A stretch of 64,000 nt of DNA from Leptospira alstonii serovar Sichuan str. 79601 (GCF_000347175.1 NZ_ANIK01000077.1:13047-77046); one strand, 5' to 3'. Counted from the stretch's first letter, positions 1-37,254 are shown. The notes: generated by a model from the letters alone, not told the origin. Numbers and translations: made by a program.

Positions 1-2
1 CG

Positions 3-731
3 GCCATTCCGGCTCCTGTAGGAAGTTGTGGAGCCTTAAACACTCGAAATGGAGGAAACGGCTACGCCGGTAGAACCGACTGGAGACTTCCCACGGTAAA
101 AGAATTGGCTTCTCTCTTTCATTATTCGAATGCTCCTCAAATCGACGTCGCTTCCTTTCCGGCCACTTTTTCGGGGATCGCATATATGACGAATTCTACG
201 GTAACGGGTACGCCAACGAATATTTGGGTGGCCGACTTTAGTGGCGTTGCCATTTTAAAAACCTATTCGACTCCCAAAGGGGCAAACCTGAATGTCCGTT
301 GTGTCGCCGGTAATCCGTTGCCACCGCTTGCCTTTGTGGATAATGGAAATGGATCGATCACAGATCAAAATACGGGACTTATTTGGCAAAAATGTGCGGA
401 CGGTCAGGCGGCCCTTACCTGCCTCGGAGCGGTTACGAATAACACTCAAACCGCATCATACGCTTCTTGTAATGCATTGAATGTAGCCAATTTCGCGGGT
501 AGAAACGACTGGAGGCTGCCAAACGCAAACGAGCTTCTAAGTATTGTAGATCATTCGGTCACAAATCCGAGTATTTCCGCAACCTTTCCCTTTGTAACGC
601 CTCAAGCGCATTGGACTTCGACTTCGAGTTCCAACACACCAAGCGCAGGAATCGTCGTATCCTTTTTTAATGGTAGCCTTAATAGGCCTAATAAGGCTAC
701 TCTCCTCCCAAGTCGTTGTGTTGCGAATTAA
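3..731 (+). CDS. DUF1566 domain protein, 5' end outside window
   Basis: The reading frame is open from the first complete codon to a TAA at 729-731, so the start and any signal peptide lie left of the window. Two DUF1566 (Lcl C-terminal type) units are visible. Each has the hallmark GRTDWRLP or GRNDWRLP followed by KELxSL or NELLSI. A DNGNGSITDQNTGLIW strand motif lies between them. In Leptospira such proteins are usually surface or periplasmic lipoproteins of unknown role. It is clearly paralogous to the lipoprotein at 6665-7867 on the other strand: both carry HYSNAP, MTN, IWVxDF and RCVxGNP in the same order. The function is unknown. Confidence 0.85.
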   Translation, partial: AIPAPVGSCGALNTRNGGNGYAGRTDWRLPTVKELASLFHYSNAPQIDVASFPATFSGIAYMTNSTVTGTPTNIWVADFSGVAILKTYSTPKGANLNVRCVAGNPLPPLAFVDNGNGSITDQNTGLIWQKCADGQAALTCLGAVTNNTQTASYASCNALNVANFAGRNDWRLPNANELLSIVDHSVTNPSISATFPFVTPQAHWTSTSSSNTPSAGIVVSFFNGSLNRPNKATLLPSRCVAN

Positions 732-1157
732 AAACGAAAAGAAAAGCGGAGAATTACAGACGGACTTTTCAGTTTCGATAGATTTACGACCGAAGATACA
801 AAACTGGATTTCCGATTTTTAAGGAATCATTTGGACCGGCGACTTTAGAATCTCAGAATTTCCTCTTGAAATCCTAATTTAATGGTAAGATTAACGGAAG
901 TTCGGTATAACCTAAGGAAGTTCAATCGCGATTTCCCAACTTCGTTGGGAGCCAACCCGTTGTCTTTTGGCTGTCTCCGGCTCTATGGATCGCTCATCTC
1001 AGCTGCGCTTGAGAGCCAACGCTTTCGCTTCGCGGCTTTTGGCTGTCTCGCTCGCTATGGATCGCTCGACATGCCCAAACTTTCTTAAGCGAATTCACGG
1101 TATTTAAGTTTCTGTAGCCAAATTTGAGTCCAATAGAAGTGATGGTAAGAATAGATT
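732..1157. other. intergenic region with dispersed repeat
   Basis: No convincing gene is present. The main content is a Leptospira-type dispersed repeat at about 989-1085, shared with 51402-51525 downstream of odhA. A short open frame at 882-1088 lies mostly inside that repeat and was rejected. No FMN riboswitch was recognised upstream of ribBA. Confidence 0.6.
989..1085. repeat. dispersed repeat, copy 1
   Basis: This stretch runs from ATCGCTCATCTCAGCTGCGC to CCCAAACTTTCTT. It matches 51402-51525 almost base for base, except that the second copy carries about 35-40 extra bases in the middle. Both copies contain GCTTCGCGGCTTTTGGCTGT and a GGATCGCTCGAC tail. Confidence 0.8.
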
Positions 1158-2363
<1,206 letters not shown>

Positions 2364-2371
2364 ATTGTGCC

Positions 2372-2403
2372 GCGCGGAGCTTTCGGTTTCGCGCCGTTTT
2401 TTT
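2372..2403 (+). terminator. probable Rho-independent terminator of ribBA
   Basis: GCGCGGA (2372-2378) pairs with TTCGCGC (2388-2394) through a G-T wobble and is followed by a seven-T run (2397-2403). It lies nine bases after the ribBA stop. Confidence 0.55.
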
Positions 2404-2650
2404 ACTTTGGGCTTCTCCCAAAATCGGAAAGGAAAACGCGGGAGTTCTATCCTGTGGGGTTTGTTAGAAATTACCCGTGGGATCTCCGCAAAATAGTTTA
2501 ACTTTTGAGAATATGACCATTTTCTGTTTTAGCATTCTGCAAATTCCATGTCGGTTCACTATTGTGAGCCGGTTTGTTCAATTTTCCCTCGGAACGTGCT
2601 CGGCAAAGTCACCCTGAGATCTGACTCCTATCCACTGATCCCTAATACGC

Positions 2651-2664
2651 GTGGGAGTTCCCAC
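2651..2664. repeat. GTGGGA-GT-TCCCAC palindromic repeat
   Basis: A complete copy with 6-base arms and a 2-base centre. At least eleven other intergenic stretches of this window carry the same or a slightly degraded form, many followed by AAATTT or ACAAA. Confidence 0.75.
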
Positions 2665-2710
2665 AAATTTCTTTACTTTTAGACAAGTTCTCAGGATATT
2701 GGAACAAATT

Positions 2711-2726
2711 ATCTAATAAATTAGAT
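2711..2726. promoter_or_regulatory. AT-rich inverted repeat upstream of cysP
   Basis: ATCTAAT-AA-ATTAGAT is a perfect inverted repeat (7-base arms, 2-base centre) ending 43 bases before the cysP start. Its position suits an operator controlling sulfate uptake. The binding regulator is not identifiable from the sequence, and an AT-rich promoter element is the alternative. Confidence 0.35.
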
Positions 2727-2769
2727 TTTTGTCCGTTTTGTTGTAAGATTTATCCAGAGGAAGGATCGA

Positions 2770-3783
<1,014 letters not shown>

Positions 3784-3811
3784 AAATTCCTAACTTCAAA
3801 TATAGAAAATC

Positions 3812-5484
<1,673 letters not shown>

Positions 5485-5486
5485 TT

Positions 5487-6556
<1,070 letters not shown>

Positions 6557-6557
<1 letters not shown>

Positions 6558-6598
6558 ATATCAGAAAATCATACTTTTTGCAAGTAACAAGTATGATT
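6557..6598. repeat. short dispersed repeat forming a hairpin after cysA
   Basis: Bases 6557-6587 (AATATCAGAAAATCATACTT and on) are identical to 23053-23083, and a degraded inverted copy lies near 29731-29760. Here AATCATACTT (6567-6576) and AAGTATGATT (6589-6598) form a perfect 10-base stem with a 12-base loop and no T-run. It may act in 3'-end formation for cysA. Confidence 0.65.
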
Positions 6599-6664
6599 CT
6601 TGTAGGAGAGCCTCCACGTTATTAACTTTCCGGAAAAAAAGTTTCTCCACGAACCCGTATTCCA

Positions 6665-7867
6665 TTAGAGATTTGTAACGCAAATTCCGCTAGCGGCTCC
6701 GAATCTTGGGGTGCTCACCAAAGTACCGCCGTTGAAATTGATCGTTAAGCCGAATGTCGGAGTGGTTTCGTCGATCGTGGAAGTCCAAAATGTGGTGTTG
6801 GCCGGAAAATTGGGAAAGGCAGCGGGAACGGCCGGATTTCCGGCTCCGGAGTAATCCACAATACTCAAAAGTTCATTGGCGTTAGGTAATCTCCAGTTGT
6901 TCCGTCCCGCAAATACTAAAACGTTTAAGTTGTTGCACCCATTGAATGCGGCTTGTTGGTTTCCGCCAAACAAAACTCCGGCGGTACAATTTACATTCGA
7001 TCTTCCTAATGCACATTTCGACCAGAGTAGTTTCGTATTTTGATCCGTGACGGTTCCGTTTCCGTTGTCTATAAACGAAAACGCGGGGGTAGGGTTTCCG
7101 GATACGCATCGTAAAAATGCGTTTCCGCCGACTTTTACAAAGGGTTGCATCGGAAGTCCTATCGTTAAAAAATCAACCACCCAGATCATCGCAACGTTCA
7201 ACGGATCGGTCGTATTGGTCATATAGAGGTTGGCCGTATTCGTATTGGGAAACTGTGCGTTTTCCATATGAGTCGGGGCATTCGAATAGTGATAGAGGCT
7301 AAGTAATTCTTTGGCTTCGGGGATCCTCCAATTGGTTCTGCCCGCGTAACCGTTTCCCCCGTTCTGGGCGTTCAAGTCGGAACAACTTCCCGGTCCCCCT
7401 GCCAAGGCGGCGGTATTCCAATCGATTGCGTTAGTCGCTCCTGCGGCACAAGTCGATCCGCTTTGACCTTCGGGACAGCTTTTCCAAACGAGCCCTCTTA
7501 CGTTGTCTAAGGTTGTGTAATTTGTCGTATATTGAGGATGTTGCGTGGGTCCCGTAAAGGAACGCGCTCTGGGTGTATTTGGAAATTCTCCGTCTTGTCC
7601 GGTACCTAAACACGCAGTCACCACTCCGGCGCCCGTCCAACATTGGATTTGTCCCGTATCGCTGATGGCGCTCAAATCAAAAGCAGGCGCTGGAGTTGGC
7701 GCCGGTGTGTTACCGGGCGTAGTAGGAGCTTGCGACTCCTCCTTTGTATCGGGAGTCAAATAATGAAGCATTGAAAGCGGAGGTCCGGGTTTGTCGGGAG
7801 GATGAACGATACATTGTGATGTTGTAAGAAGGAGGGAGAAAAATAAGAAAGCGGGTTTTTGATTCAT
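6665..7867 (-). CDS. DUF1566 lipoprotein
   Basis: I start this at the ATG at 7867, not the TTG/ATG codons upstream, because the protein then begins with a lipoprotein signal (MNQKPAFLFFSLLLTTSQC, Cys as lipid site). A Pro/Thr-rich linker with repeated APTPAP units follows. Two DUF1566 units come next, each with GNGxVTDQNT or VRGLVWKSC, then GRTNWRIPEAKELLSL or GRNNWRLPNANELLSI. It is probably anchored in the outer membrane or on the surface. It is a paralogue of the truncated gene at 3-731, in mirror orientation around ribBA-cysPTWA. The function is unknown. Confidence 0.85.
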   Translation of the reverse strand: MNQKPAFLFFSLLLTTSQCIVHPPDKPGPPLSMLHYLTPDTKEESQAPTTPGNTPAPTPAPAFDLSAISDTGQIQCWTGAGVVTACLGTGQDGEFPNTPRARSFTGPTQHPQYTTNYTTLDNVRGLVWKSCPEGQSGSTCAAGATNAIDWNTAALAGGPGSCSDLNAQNGGNGYAGRTNWRIPEAKELLSLYHYSNAPTHMENAQFPNTNTANLYMTNTTDPLNVAMIWVVDFLTIGLPMQPFVKVGGNAFLRCVSGNPTPAFSFIDNGNGTVTDQNTKLLWSKCALGRSNVNCTAGVLFGGNQQAAFNGCNNLNVLVFAGRNNWRLPNANELLSIVDYSGAGNPAVPAAFPNFPANTTFWTSTIDETTPTFGLTINFNGGTLVSTPRFGAASGICVTNL

Positions 7868-8467
7868 AAAAATTCTGTTGTAGACAAGAACCTTAGAATT
7901 TCGGCTGGAAACGGATAAGATTGATGTCATTAATTATAACTCTTAGGATTTTATAAAACATTTCATCTTATCGCATGATATTAATAAGTCGGCGTCAGTG
8001 TACTATTGTATCAATGACGCTTTTAAAAAAGAATTTCAAAACGACCTGCTAAGGCGTTTTGGGGAATCGGATTGTTATAGGCAAGGTGACTTTTGTAAAG
8101 TCCTAAGACGCTGATCCCTAAAATGTGGGAACTCCCCGTTTCTTATGCCAAAGTGTTATCTCGTTTCCCCGCGGTAGGGATCAAAGCGGGGTCGATCCGC
8201 TGCGAATCCGCAAAAAAGCTTTTTCAACAGAACGAACCCCCAGTGGATTGACCGGAGCTGCGAGCCCGGTCCGCGAAGCGGAACCGCCCGAAATTTGTGG
8301 GAACTCCCGCGTTTTTAAACGAACGGCAAAACTCGGATCCCTTATGGATAAAAACGGAAAAATTTTGGCGTTTTTGATCCTTCTTATTCCAAAAACCTTC
8401 TTAACTTGTGGGTAAGGTTATGCCTGACTCCTATCCCCTGACTCCTAATCCCCCTGACATCTGACCC
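7868..8467. other. intergenic region rich in repeats
   Basis: Two palindromes lie here (GTGGGAACTCCCCG at 8125-8138; GTGGGAACTCCCGC at 8297-8310). A repeat unit at 8373-8422 is shared with 23230-23278 and 63355-63374. A run of CTGACTCCTA-like units (8423-8470) ends on the stop codon of the next gene. A short open frame at 8125-8415 is made of these repeats and is not supported. Confidence 0.6.

Positions 8468-8470
<3 letters not shown>
8423..8470. repeat. CTGACTCCTATCC-type repeat, degenerate tandem
   Basis: Three to four imperfect units (CCTGACTCCTATCCCC, CTGACTCCTAATCCCC, CTGACATCTGACCCCTA) sit head to tail. Single related units occur at 2615-2648 and, inverted, at 34109-34145. The final CTA is the complement of the TAG stop of the FadL-like gene. 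Confidence 0.7.
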
Positions 8471-9856
<1,386 letters not shown>

Positions 9857-9872
9857 GGGCAAACTCTTTGTA

Positions 9873-9914
<42 letters not shown>

Positions 9915-9927
9915 CGGTTTCGTAAAG

Positions 9928-11072
<1,145 letters not shown>

Positions 11073-11074
11073 AG

Positions 11075-11740
<666 letters not shown>

Positions 11741-11750
11741 GAAATTGCAG

Positions 11751-17037
<5,287 letters not shown>

Positions 17038-17039
<2 letters not shown>

Positions 17040-17055
17040 CGATCGAAATCGTTTT
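17038..17055. terminator. weak hairpin between convergent genes
   Basis: AACGAT-CGAA-ATCGTT followed by TTT overlaps the stop of the upstream gene and lies 32 bases from the glyS stop on the other strand. It could serve both as a weak terminator. Confidence 0.3.
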
Positions 17056-17086
17056 AAACTCCACGGTAAACGGTCTCCGGATAAAC

Positions 17087-18481
<1,395 letters not shown>

Positions 18482-18591
18482 GCGTCCAGAATTTCGTTCG
18501 GGACTTCGGAATAAAGTATTTTAATTCTTCACTTCGAAGGATTTCTTGTTTGCCTACGCTCCTTGTTCGGGTCCAATGGTTGATAGAAATC

Positions 18592-21036
<2,445 letters not shown>

Positions 21037-21041
21037 ACGAT

Positions 21042-22935
<1,894 letters not shown>

Positions 22936-22937
22936 GA

Positions 22938-22973
22938 GTTTGTTATGATACGACGTTTTGTATCATAACAAAC
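22938..22973. terminator. perfect 14-base hairpin after adenosine kinase
   Basis: GTTTGTTATGATAC (22938-22951) pairs perfectly with GTATCATAACAAAC (22960-22973) around an 8-base loop, two bases after the stop codon. There is no T-run, so it may be a stabilising 3' hairpin or an operator, not a classical terminator. Confidence 0.45.
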
Positions 22974-23052
22974 CCCACAAGTGACTTGGATCTGAAAATC
23001 AATCTGTCGGAATTACGACAATCCTTTGTGAAAGATCGGAAGGTTTTTTTCT

Positions 23053-23087
<35 letters not shown>

Positions 23088-23314
23088 CTTCATTTTTGTC
23101 GGAACGCTTGCGTTTTATTGTATGTAAAGTTCTAAGCCCCCTGGTCACTCGGCTTTGAAACACTTGCATTTTATTGTTGCAAGTTCCTAACTCCTAAAAT
23201 CTAACCGCTCGTCCCTTGAAACGTGCCTCTTTGATTCTTCTTATTCCAAAATCCTTCTCAACTTTGAGTAACGTTATGGCTCTTTACGTATCGCGTCGTG
23301 GACAAACGGTTTGT

Positions 23315-23569
23315 TTACGCAAGGTCCGATTCCATTCTATAAAGTACCGGCATTGCCGCTACGTTGTTTACGAAAAAATTATCGAGAACATAAGAATGAA
23401 ATGATTTTTTGAAGAGCAAAGAGGGAAGCACGTCGCTCATTTTGTTCCAACGGCAGTGATTGATGATCGTATAATTCGACTTTTGCCGATTGGAAGGAAG
23501 TAAAACGGTGGAATTATCAAGTCCGGTTTCTTGCTGAAACCAATTCGGCGCACCGTTGTTTTGCCTGTT
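23315..23569 (-). pseudogene. decayed gene fragment, unknown family
   Basis: On the minus strand, 84 codons are open between stops, with no sensible start. They read as ordinary protein (for example GAPNWFQQETGLDNS, then NYTIINHCRWNK, then FVNNVAAMPVLYRMESD). Just upstream in another frame (about 23587-23712), 41 more codons (including GFIDPAFQKFLVAYRCG) look like the same gene after a frameshift. I do not recognise the family. Confidence 0.4.
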
Positions 23570-23947
23570 TTATAACTCGTTTTTTCTTAGAGCTTGTGGA
23601 AATGAAGAATGGGAAAGGCGAGGCGTCTATTTCCGCAGCGATATGCAACTAAAAACTTTTGGAAGGCGGGATCAATGAAACCTTCATTAACTTGAGATGC
23701 CGATTGATAATGTTAAGTTTATTTTCCATATACGCCTATCTATTTGCGTTTGAGCGTATTTTCTATTTTAAGTTTTGTGAAAATGACGCGATTTGATCAC
23801 TCTATCCGGTTAAGGGACATTTAAAGCGATGATGGATTAGCTCCATTTTAAATCTTTCTAAAATGCGGGAACTCATACTTTTAGAAAAGATTATTCTAAT
23901 TTTCTTATATCAAATTCAAGTCAAAGTAGGATTCGTGGAAAGGTTGT

Positions 23948-24215
23948 TCAATGACAAGGATACCCTGCTTCGATTTTTACCAACCGTTCGTTTCGAAACG
24001 TAAATTTAAAACCGCAATAAGGGCGTGGGGATTCCGGACAATCCGGAACGATATCTACGCCGTAGACGATATCATTTTTCGCCGAGTCGAAAACCTTATA
24101 TTTCAGCGATTTTCGATCGCAATTTTTTATAAATTCGGAAATCGTAATGCCTTTTTTAAAATCTTCCCTAAGCTTAAGTAAATTAGAATATTTGCAAGTT
24201 TCGGCGATGTGGTAG
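23948..24215 (-). pseudogene. 5'-truncated gene fragment, unknown family
   Basis: The minus strand is open from 24259 to a TGA at 23948-23950, but no ATG, GTG or TTG is available near the front. The product downstream of the lipoprotein gene contains CKYSNLLKLREDFKKGITIS, NDIVYGVDIVPDCPESPRPY and KFTFRNERLVKIEAG. The pattern of a turn-helix start and a strand-rich end vaguely recalls SmpA/BamE-like folds, but this is only an impression. The 5' part seems to have been lost against the 3' end of the gene at 24216-24794. Confidence 0.5.
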
Positions 24216-24794
24216 TCATCTCGCTTCCACTTCGATCTTTTCGTCTTTTTCCTCTTCGGTCAAGATAGGGCTGTCCAATTTGTCCAAAAGATTCTGAAGC
24301 AGTAAAAAATACGGATTTACTTTCGGAGCAATTTCTTTTCCGTAAAGTTGAGTGTAAGTGTTGATGAGGGATTGATTCTCTTCCGTGTTTTTAGAATAAG
24401 AGTTTTCCGCCAAACCTTCCCAGAGTGTTTCACCCTTCCCGCAATGAATCACTTTTCCGAGGGCGCTTAGTTCCACCTTATCGATCGTTTCTTTTTCACG
24501 GATCTTTAACTGAAAAACTCCCTGAACTTTTTTATCGGAGCCTCCGCATAGGGCGTTTCCGGAGCGAAACGGATATATGATAAATTCCTTATGATGAGAA
24601 AGGTAGTTTTCGGCGATTTTTGCGGCCAATTTTTTCTCCGAGTTACCGGCTTCGCTTTCGATCGGAACGGATACCGCCAATCGTTTGAACGTGGTCAGTT
24701 CCTTTTCCCAAGCCGGTCCCGCCTTTACGTATTTGACCGTACAATTCGCAATTGTGAAAATCAGAGAGAGGAGTAGTAAAGAATATCGTAACAT
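24216..24794 (-). CDS. lipoprotein of an RND export operon
   Basis: A 192-residue lipoprotein: hydrophobic leader then FTIANC, giving Cys18 as the lipid site. The rest is a soluble domain of about 170 residues. It starts 13 bases after the RND transporter, so it is probably the outer-membrane or periplasmic partner of that exporter. From memory it resembles the family named MXAN_6521/LA_1396, but I could not verify this. The acidic C-terminal tail (TEEEKDEKIEVEAR) is low complexity. Confidence 0.7.
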   Translation of the reverse strand: MLRYSLLLLSLIFTIANCTVKYVKAGPAWEKELTTFKRLAVSVPIESEAGNSEKKLAAKIAENYLSHHKEFIIYPFRSGNALCGGSDKKVQGVFQLKIREKETIDKVELSALGKVIHCGKGETLWEGLAENSYSKNTEENQSLINTYTQLYGKEIAPKVNPYFLLLQNLLDKLDSPILTEEEKDEKIEVEAR

Positions 24795-24807
24795 TCTAAT
24801 GTGATCC

Positions 24808-27756
<2,949 letters not shown>

Positions 27757-27762
27757 TGATGT

Positions 27763-28377
<615 letters not shown>

Positions 28378-28674
28378 AAAACGTACCTGTAATTTGAATC
28401 GATCCGAAGTCTGTATCTTATGTCTTAAGGAGTGAGTCGGAACTCGTACAATTTTTCGAATCTGTAGGGGGAAGTCAACGGAATAAAATCCCGCGGAATC
28501 CAAAGAGCCCGGCTGTTCTTTTTCGAAATCGATTTATAGGATTTGTGGGAATCATCTTTGAATTTTGGAAAGTCGGCTAAAACCTTGATTTGATTTCGAC
28601 AAGAATCGATTGTGCCGTTTTGAAAGATCGCCTAACTCCAAAATTAAAAATTTACGTTCCGAAAAAATCAAAAA

Positions 28675-29277
28675 TCAAAGATATAACTTTCCAGAGCGTA
28701 GATACGGTTCCAAATCGGAGGCCTCGTCTATGTCGTTTAGTTCGGGTAGAATCCGAACGTTCTTGCGAGATAGTTGCAGTTTTTCTAATGTAAGTTCGAA
28801 CACAAGATCCGTACTCCAGGGGATTCCGTAAAAAACTTCCGGGAAATGAGACTTCATACCCAAAAGATAATAACCTCCGTCGGCGGCGGGACCGACGACC
28901 GCGTCGGAACGATCCAGGGCCGAGAAGGCTTCTTGAATATGTTCGGTTTTCAGATCGGGACAATCGCTTCCTATGATGACCGTTTTTTCGGCTCCCCCGG
29001 AAAAAGTTTCCGAAAAGGCGCGGCACATTTTGATTCCCAGATTTTCTCCGGTTTGAAGATGGAAGCTGACTTGATTTCCCCAAGGAGAAGAAATCGAATC
29101 GGGGATGGAATCGAAATACAATCGAATCGGAATGTTCAAGGGATTGACTTGTTTTCGTGTAATTTCGATTAGTTGCTCGTAAACGTTGAGAGCCGCCTTG
29201 TCCCCCAAGGTTCGGGCCAATCTGGTTTTTACTCGGCCGGATATCGGGTTTTTTAAAAAAAGAATGAGAGTATTCAT
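28675..29277 (-). CDS. TIGR04282/DUF2064-type glycosyltransferase
   Basis: A small nucleotide-sugar transferase with a GT-A-like fold (200 residues). Hallmarks are LILFLKNPISGRVKTRLAR at the N-terminus and VIIGSDCPDLKTEHI in the middle. DAVVGPAADGGYYLLGM carries the family's Gly-Gly-Tyr motif, and DLVFELTLEKL follows. The family was named for arsenosugar synthesis gene sets; no such partner genes are seen here. ATG 29277 is preferred over the adjacent TTG. It lies 297 bases upstream of the HpnM-like gene in the same direction, so operon membership is uncertain. Confidence 0.8.
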   Translation of the reverse strand: MNTLILFLKNPISGRVKTRLARTLGDKAALNVYEQLIEITRKQVNPLNIPIRLYFDSIPDSISSPWGNQVSFHLQTGENLGIKMCRAFSETFSGGAEKTVIIGSDCPDLKTEHIQEAFSALDRSDAVVGPAADGGYYLLGMKSHFPEVFYGIPWSTDLVFELTLEKLQLSRKNVRILPELNDIDEASDLEPYLRSGKLYL

Positions 29278-29863
<586 letters not shown>

Positions 29864-30067
29864 ATGAAAGTTTTTCGGAATATGTTTTCTGCGGGAATCC
29901 TGGCAGTCGTACTTATGAGCGTGTTGTTTATCGGGGCCTGTAAGAAGAAAGAGAATCATGACGATACTACCAACGCGGTTCTTTTGTGGTTGGCGATACA
30001 ACAACCGTATGTAGAACAAAGTAAGACCGGTTTTTTTATCATCGTTCCGAAAGGGATCGCCGAGTAG
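29864..30067 (+). CDS. small lipoprotein of unknown function
   Basis: A 67-residue protein with a lipoprotein signal: basic MKVFR, hydrophobic run, lipobox FIGAC with Cys26, then a charged KKKENHDD stretch. The remaining 30 residues form one possible amphipathic helix (NAVLLWLAIQQPYVEQ). AAGGGG upstream of the ATG supports the start. It is followed after ten bases by a larger secreted protein, with which it probably forms an operon. I do not recognise the family. Confidence 0.65.
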   Translation: MKVFRNMFSAGILAVVLMSVLFIGACKKKENHDDTTNAVLLWLAIQQPYVEQSKTGFFIIVPKGIAE

Positions 30068-30077
30068 GATAATACAA

Positions 30078-31256
<1,179 letters not shown>

Positions 31257-31700
31257 TTGTATTTTAGATGTCAGGATATTAGCGGTTAAGTGGAAAGGAA
31301 TCGGAATTCAGAGTTAGGACTTTACAACAGTATATGATTGTAATCCAAAGTCTTAATTCCTTTTCGATTCTGAAAACCCGAGGATTCCCTTCGTAAAATG
31401 AAGGGAATCGAATTGTTCGAAACTTAAAAACTAAGAGCTTGTCTCCCAAAACCTCGAAGGAAATTTGTGGGAGTTCCCACAGATTCTGTCTCCTTGGCGG
31501 TTTATCAGGCTTTTTGTAAGATTTTCCCATCGTTTAAAAACGTAGGAGTTCCCACATTTTTGTGAAACTAAAGTCTCACTCCCTGCCGAATGGCCCATAG
31601 AGAATGAGGCACATATTTCAATGGATCACTCTCTGAACTCAATGAAACGGCTCTCTATGGATCGCGTTTCAGGTCGTGAGATAGGTTTTGGGACAAGCTC
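31257..31700. other. intergenic region holding a MITE-like element
   Basis: Most of the gap is the element at 31432-31703. To its left lie only a short GATGTCAGGAT repeat fragment (31267-31277) and AT-rich sequence. Confidence 0.6.

Positions 31701-31703
<3 letters not shown>
31432..31703. mobile_element. MITE-like element with terminal inverted repeats
   Basis: The left end AGAGCTTGTCTCCCAAAACCT (31434-31454) is the inverse of AGGTTTTGGGACAAGCTCT (31683-31701) apart from two extra bases. Both ends are flanked by TA, as expected for a TA target duplication. The roughly 270-base interior has no gene. It carries two GTGGGAGTTCCCAC-type palindromes (31467-31480, 31542-31555) and GGCTCTCTATGGATCGCGTT (31645 on), a unit seen elsewhere. 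The right end runs into the stop codon of the next gene (31701-31703). Confidence 0.55.
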
Positions 31704-35300
<3,597 letters not shown>

Positions 35301-35341
35301 TCGGACTTCTACTCGGAACGATTATTAATAAGAAGGGCCAG

Positions 35342-36589
<1,248 letters not shown>

Positions 36590-36616
36590 AAATTTTTTAA
36601 ACCGACTTCTGTCTCT

Positions 36617-36647
36617 AAAAAGGCGTTCTACAAAGAGCGCCTTTTTT
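36617..36647 (+). terminator. strong Rho-independent terminator of glyA
   Basis: AAAAAGGCGTTCT (36617-36629) pairs with AGAGCGCC plus the T-run (36634-36647) around an ACAA loop, with one G-T wobble. Six Ts follow the stem. Confidence 0.85.
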
Positions 36648-36833
36648 ATGTGCCGAGCGCCTTGAAACGCTTTCGTAAAAGTGTTTCACTAAGTTTAAAA
36701 AGCGAGATCGCCAAAAACCACAAAGCAAAATCTTTTGGCGCCTCCATCCTACGGATGGACCGAGCTCTGCCGCGACTCCGCTTACGCTTCGGCCGCTTCG
36801 CGGGCCGCGTTCGCGTCGCTCTGATCTCTGGCG

Positions 36834-37125
36834 CAGGAGTTCCCACAACGAGATTCACTGTACCGAAGTTCACAGAAGAAAATGTGGGAACTCATACAGA
36901 AGTCGATTCCTATGTCTCTTTTGTTTCCAATCCAACGCGAACAAAAGAAAATCTTTGCGTTTTTTAACCCCGGTCGTGGTAGTTCCCACAATTTATCAGA
37001 CATAATATTCTTCTTACGGTCGCATATCCCGTTTACTACAGCAGGAGTTCCCACAAAAAATCAAAACGACACTCAAATCCGAGCAATAACTTCCACGTTT
37101 CACGGCAAAATGTAGGAACTCATAC
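36834..37125. repeat. five-copy cluster of GTGGGAACTCCCAC-like palindromes
   Basis: Copies lie at 36834-36846, 36884-36897, 36976-36989, 37042-37054 and 37112-37125. Forms include CAGGAGTTCCCAC, GTGGGAACTCATAC, GTGGTAGTTCCCAC and GTAGGAACTCATAC. Spacing is irregular (about 50-90 bases), so this is not a CRISPR array. Confidence 0.7.
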
Positions 37126-37219
37126 AAATCCAGAATTTCAATTGTTTCATCCTGGAAGAAACGTCGGAACCAACACTTCCCCTTTTATCATTCTCCCGTA
37201 GCCCTTACGATTAAAACAC

Positions 37220-37246
37220 TTTACATTTATATACATATCATATAAT
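37220..37246 (+). promoter_or_regulatory. promoter of the RecA-fold/PolB operon
   Basis: A consensus -10 TATAAT (37241-37246) lies eight bases before the ATG at 37255, with TTTACA (37220-37225) as a possible -35 at a short 15-base spacing. Transcription would start at about 37253, giving a leaderless or nearly leaderless mRNA. Confidence 0.4.
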
Positions 37247-37254
37247 AAGTAATC

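Larger units (their letters stand above)
2364..2769. other. intergenic region, repeats and cys promoter region
   Basis: The stretch holds a terminator-like hairpin just after ribBA and a CTGACTCCTATCCACTGATC-type repeat (2615-2648). It also holds a GTGGGA-GT-TCCCAC palindrome (2651-2664) and an AT-rich inverted repeat upstream of cysP (2711-2726). No gene is seen. Confidence 0.6.
36590..37254. other. intergenic region with a cluster of palindromic repeats
   Basis: After the glyA terminator come five copies of the GTGGGAACTCCCAC-type palindrome within about 290 bases (36834-37125), in mixed orientation and with varied spacing, separated by unrelated sequence. The last 40 bases carry a TATAAT promoter element for the next operon. 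Open frames on both strands of 36615-37115 are repeat-derived and rejected. Confidence 0.6.

Noticed and set aside
882..1088. 68-codon open frame upstream of ribBA
   Set aside because: It is made almost wholly of a dispersed repeat and has no ribosome site or recognisable motif.
1089..1157. FMN riboswitch before ribBA
   Set aside because: The conserved multi-helix core could not be recognised and the space holds mainly repeat sequence.
8125..8415. 96-codon open frame between the DUF1566 lipoprotein and FadL-like genes
   Set aside because: It spans two palindromes and another repeat unit; composition is not protein-like.
36834..37125. Possible CRISPR array
   Set aside because: Copies are short, variable, in both orientations and irregularly spaced, with no cas genes nearby.
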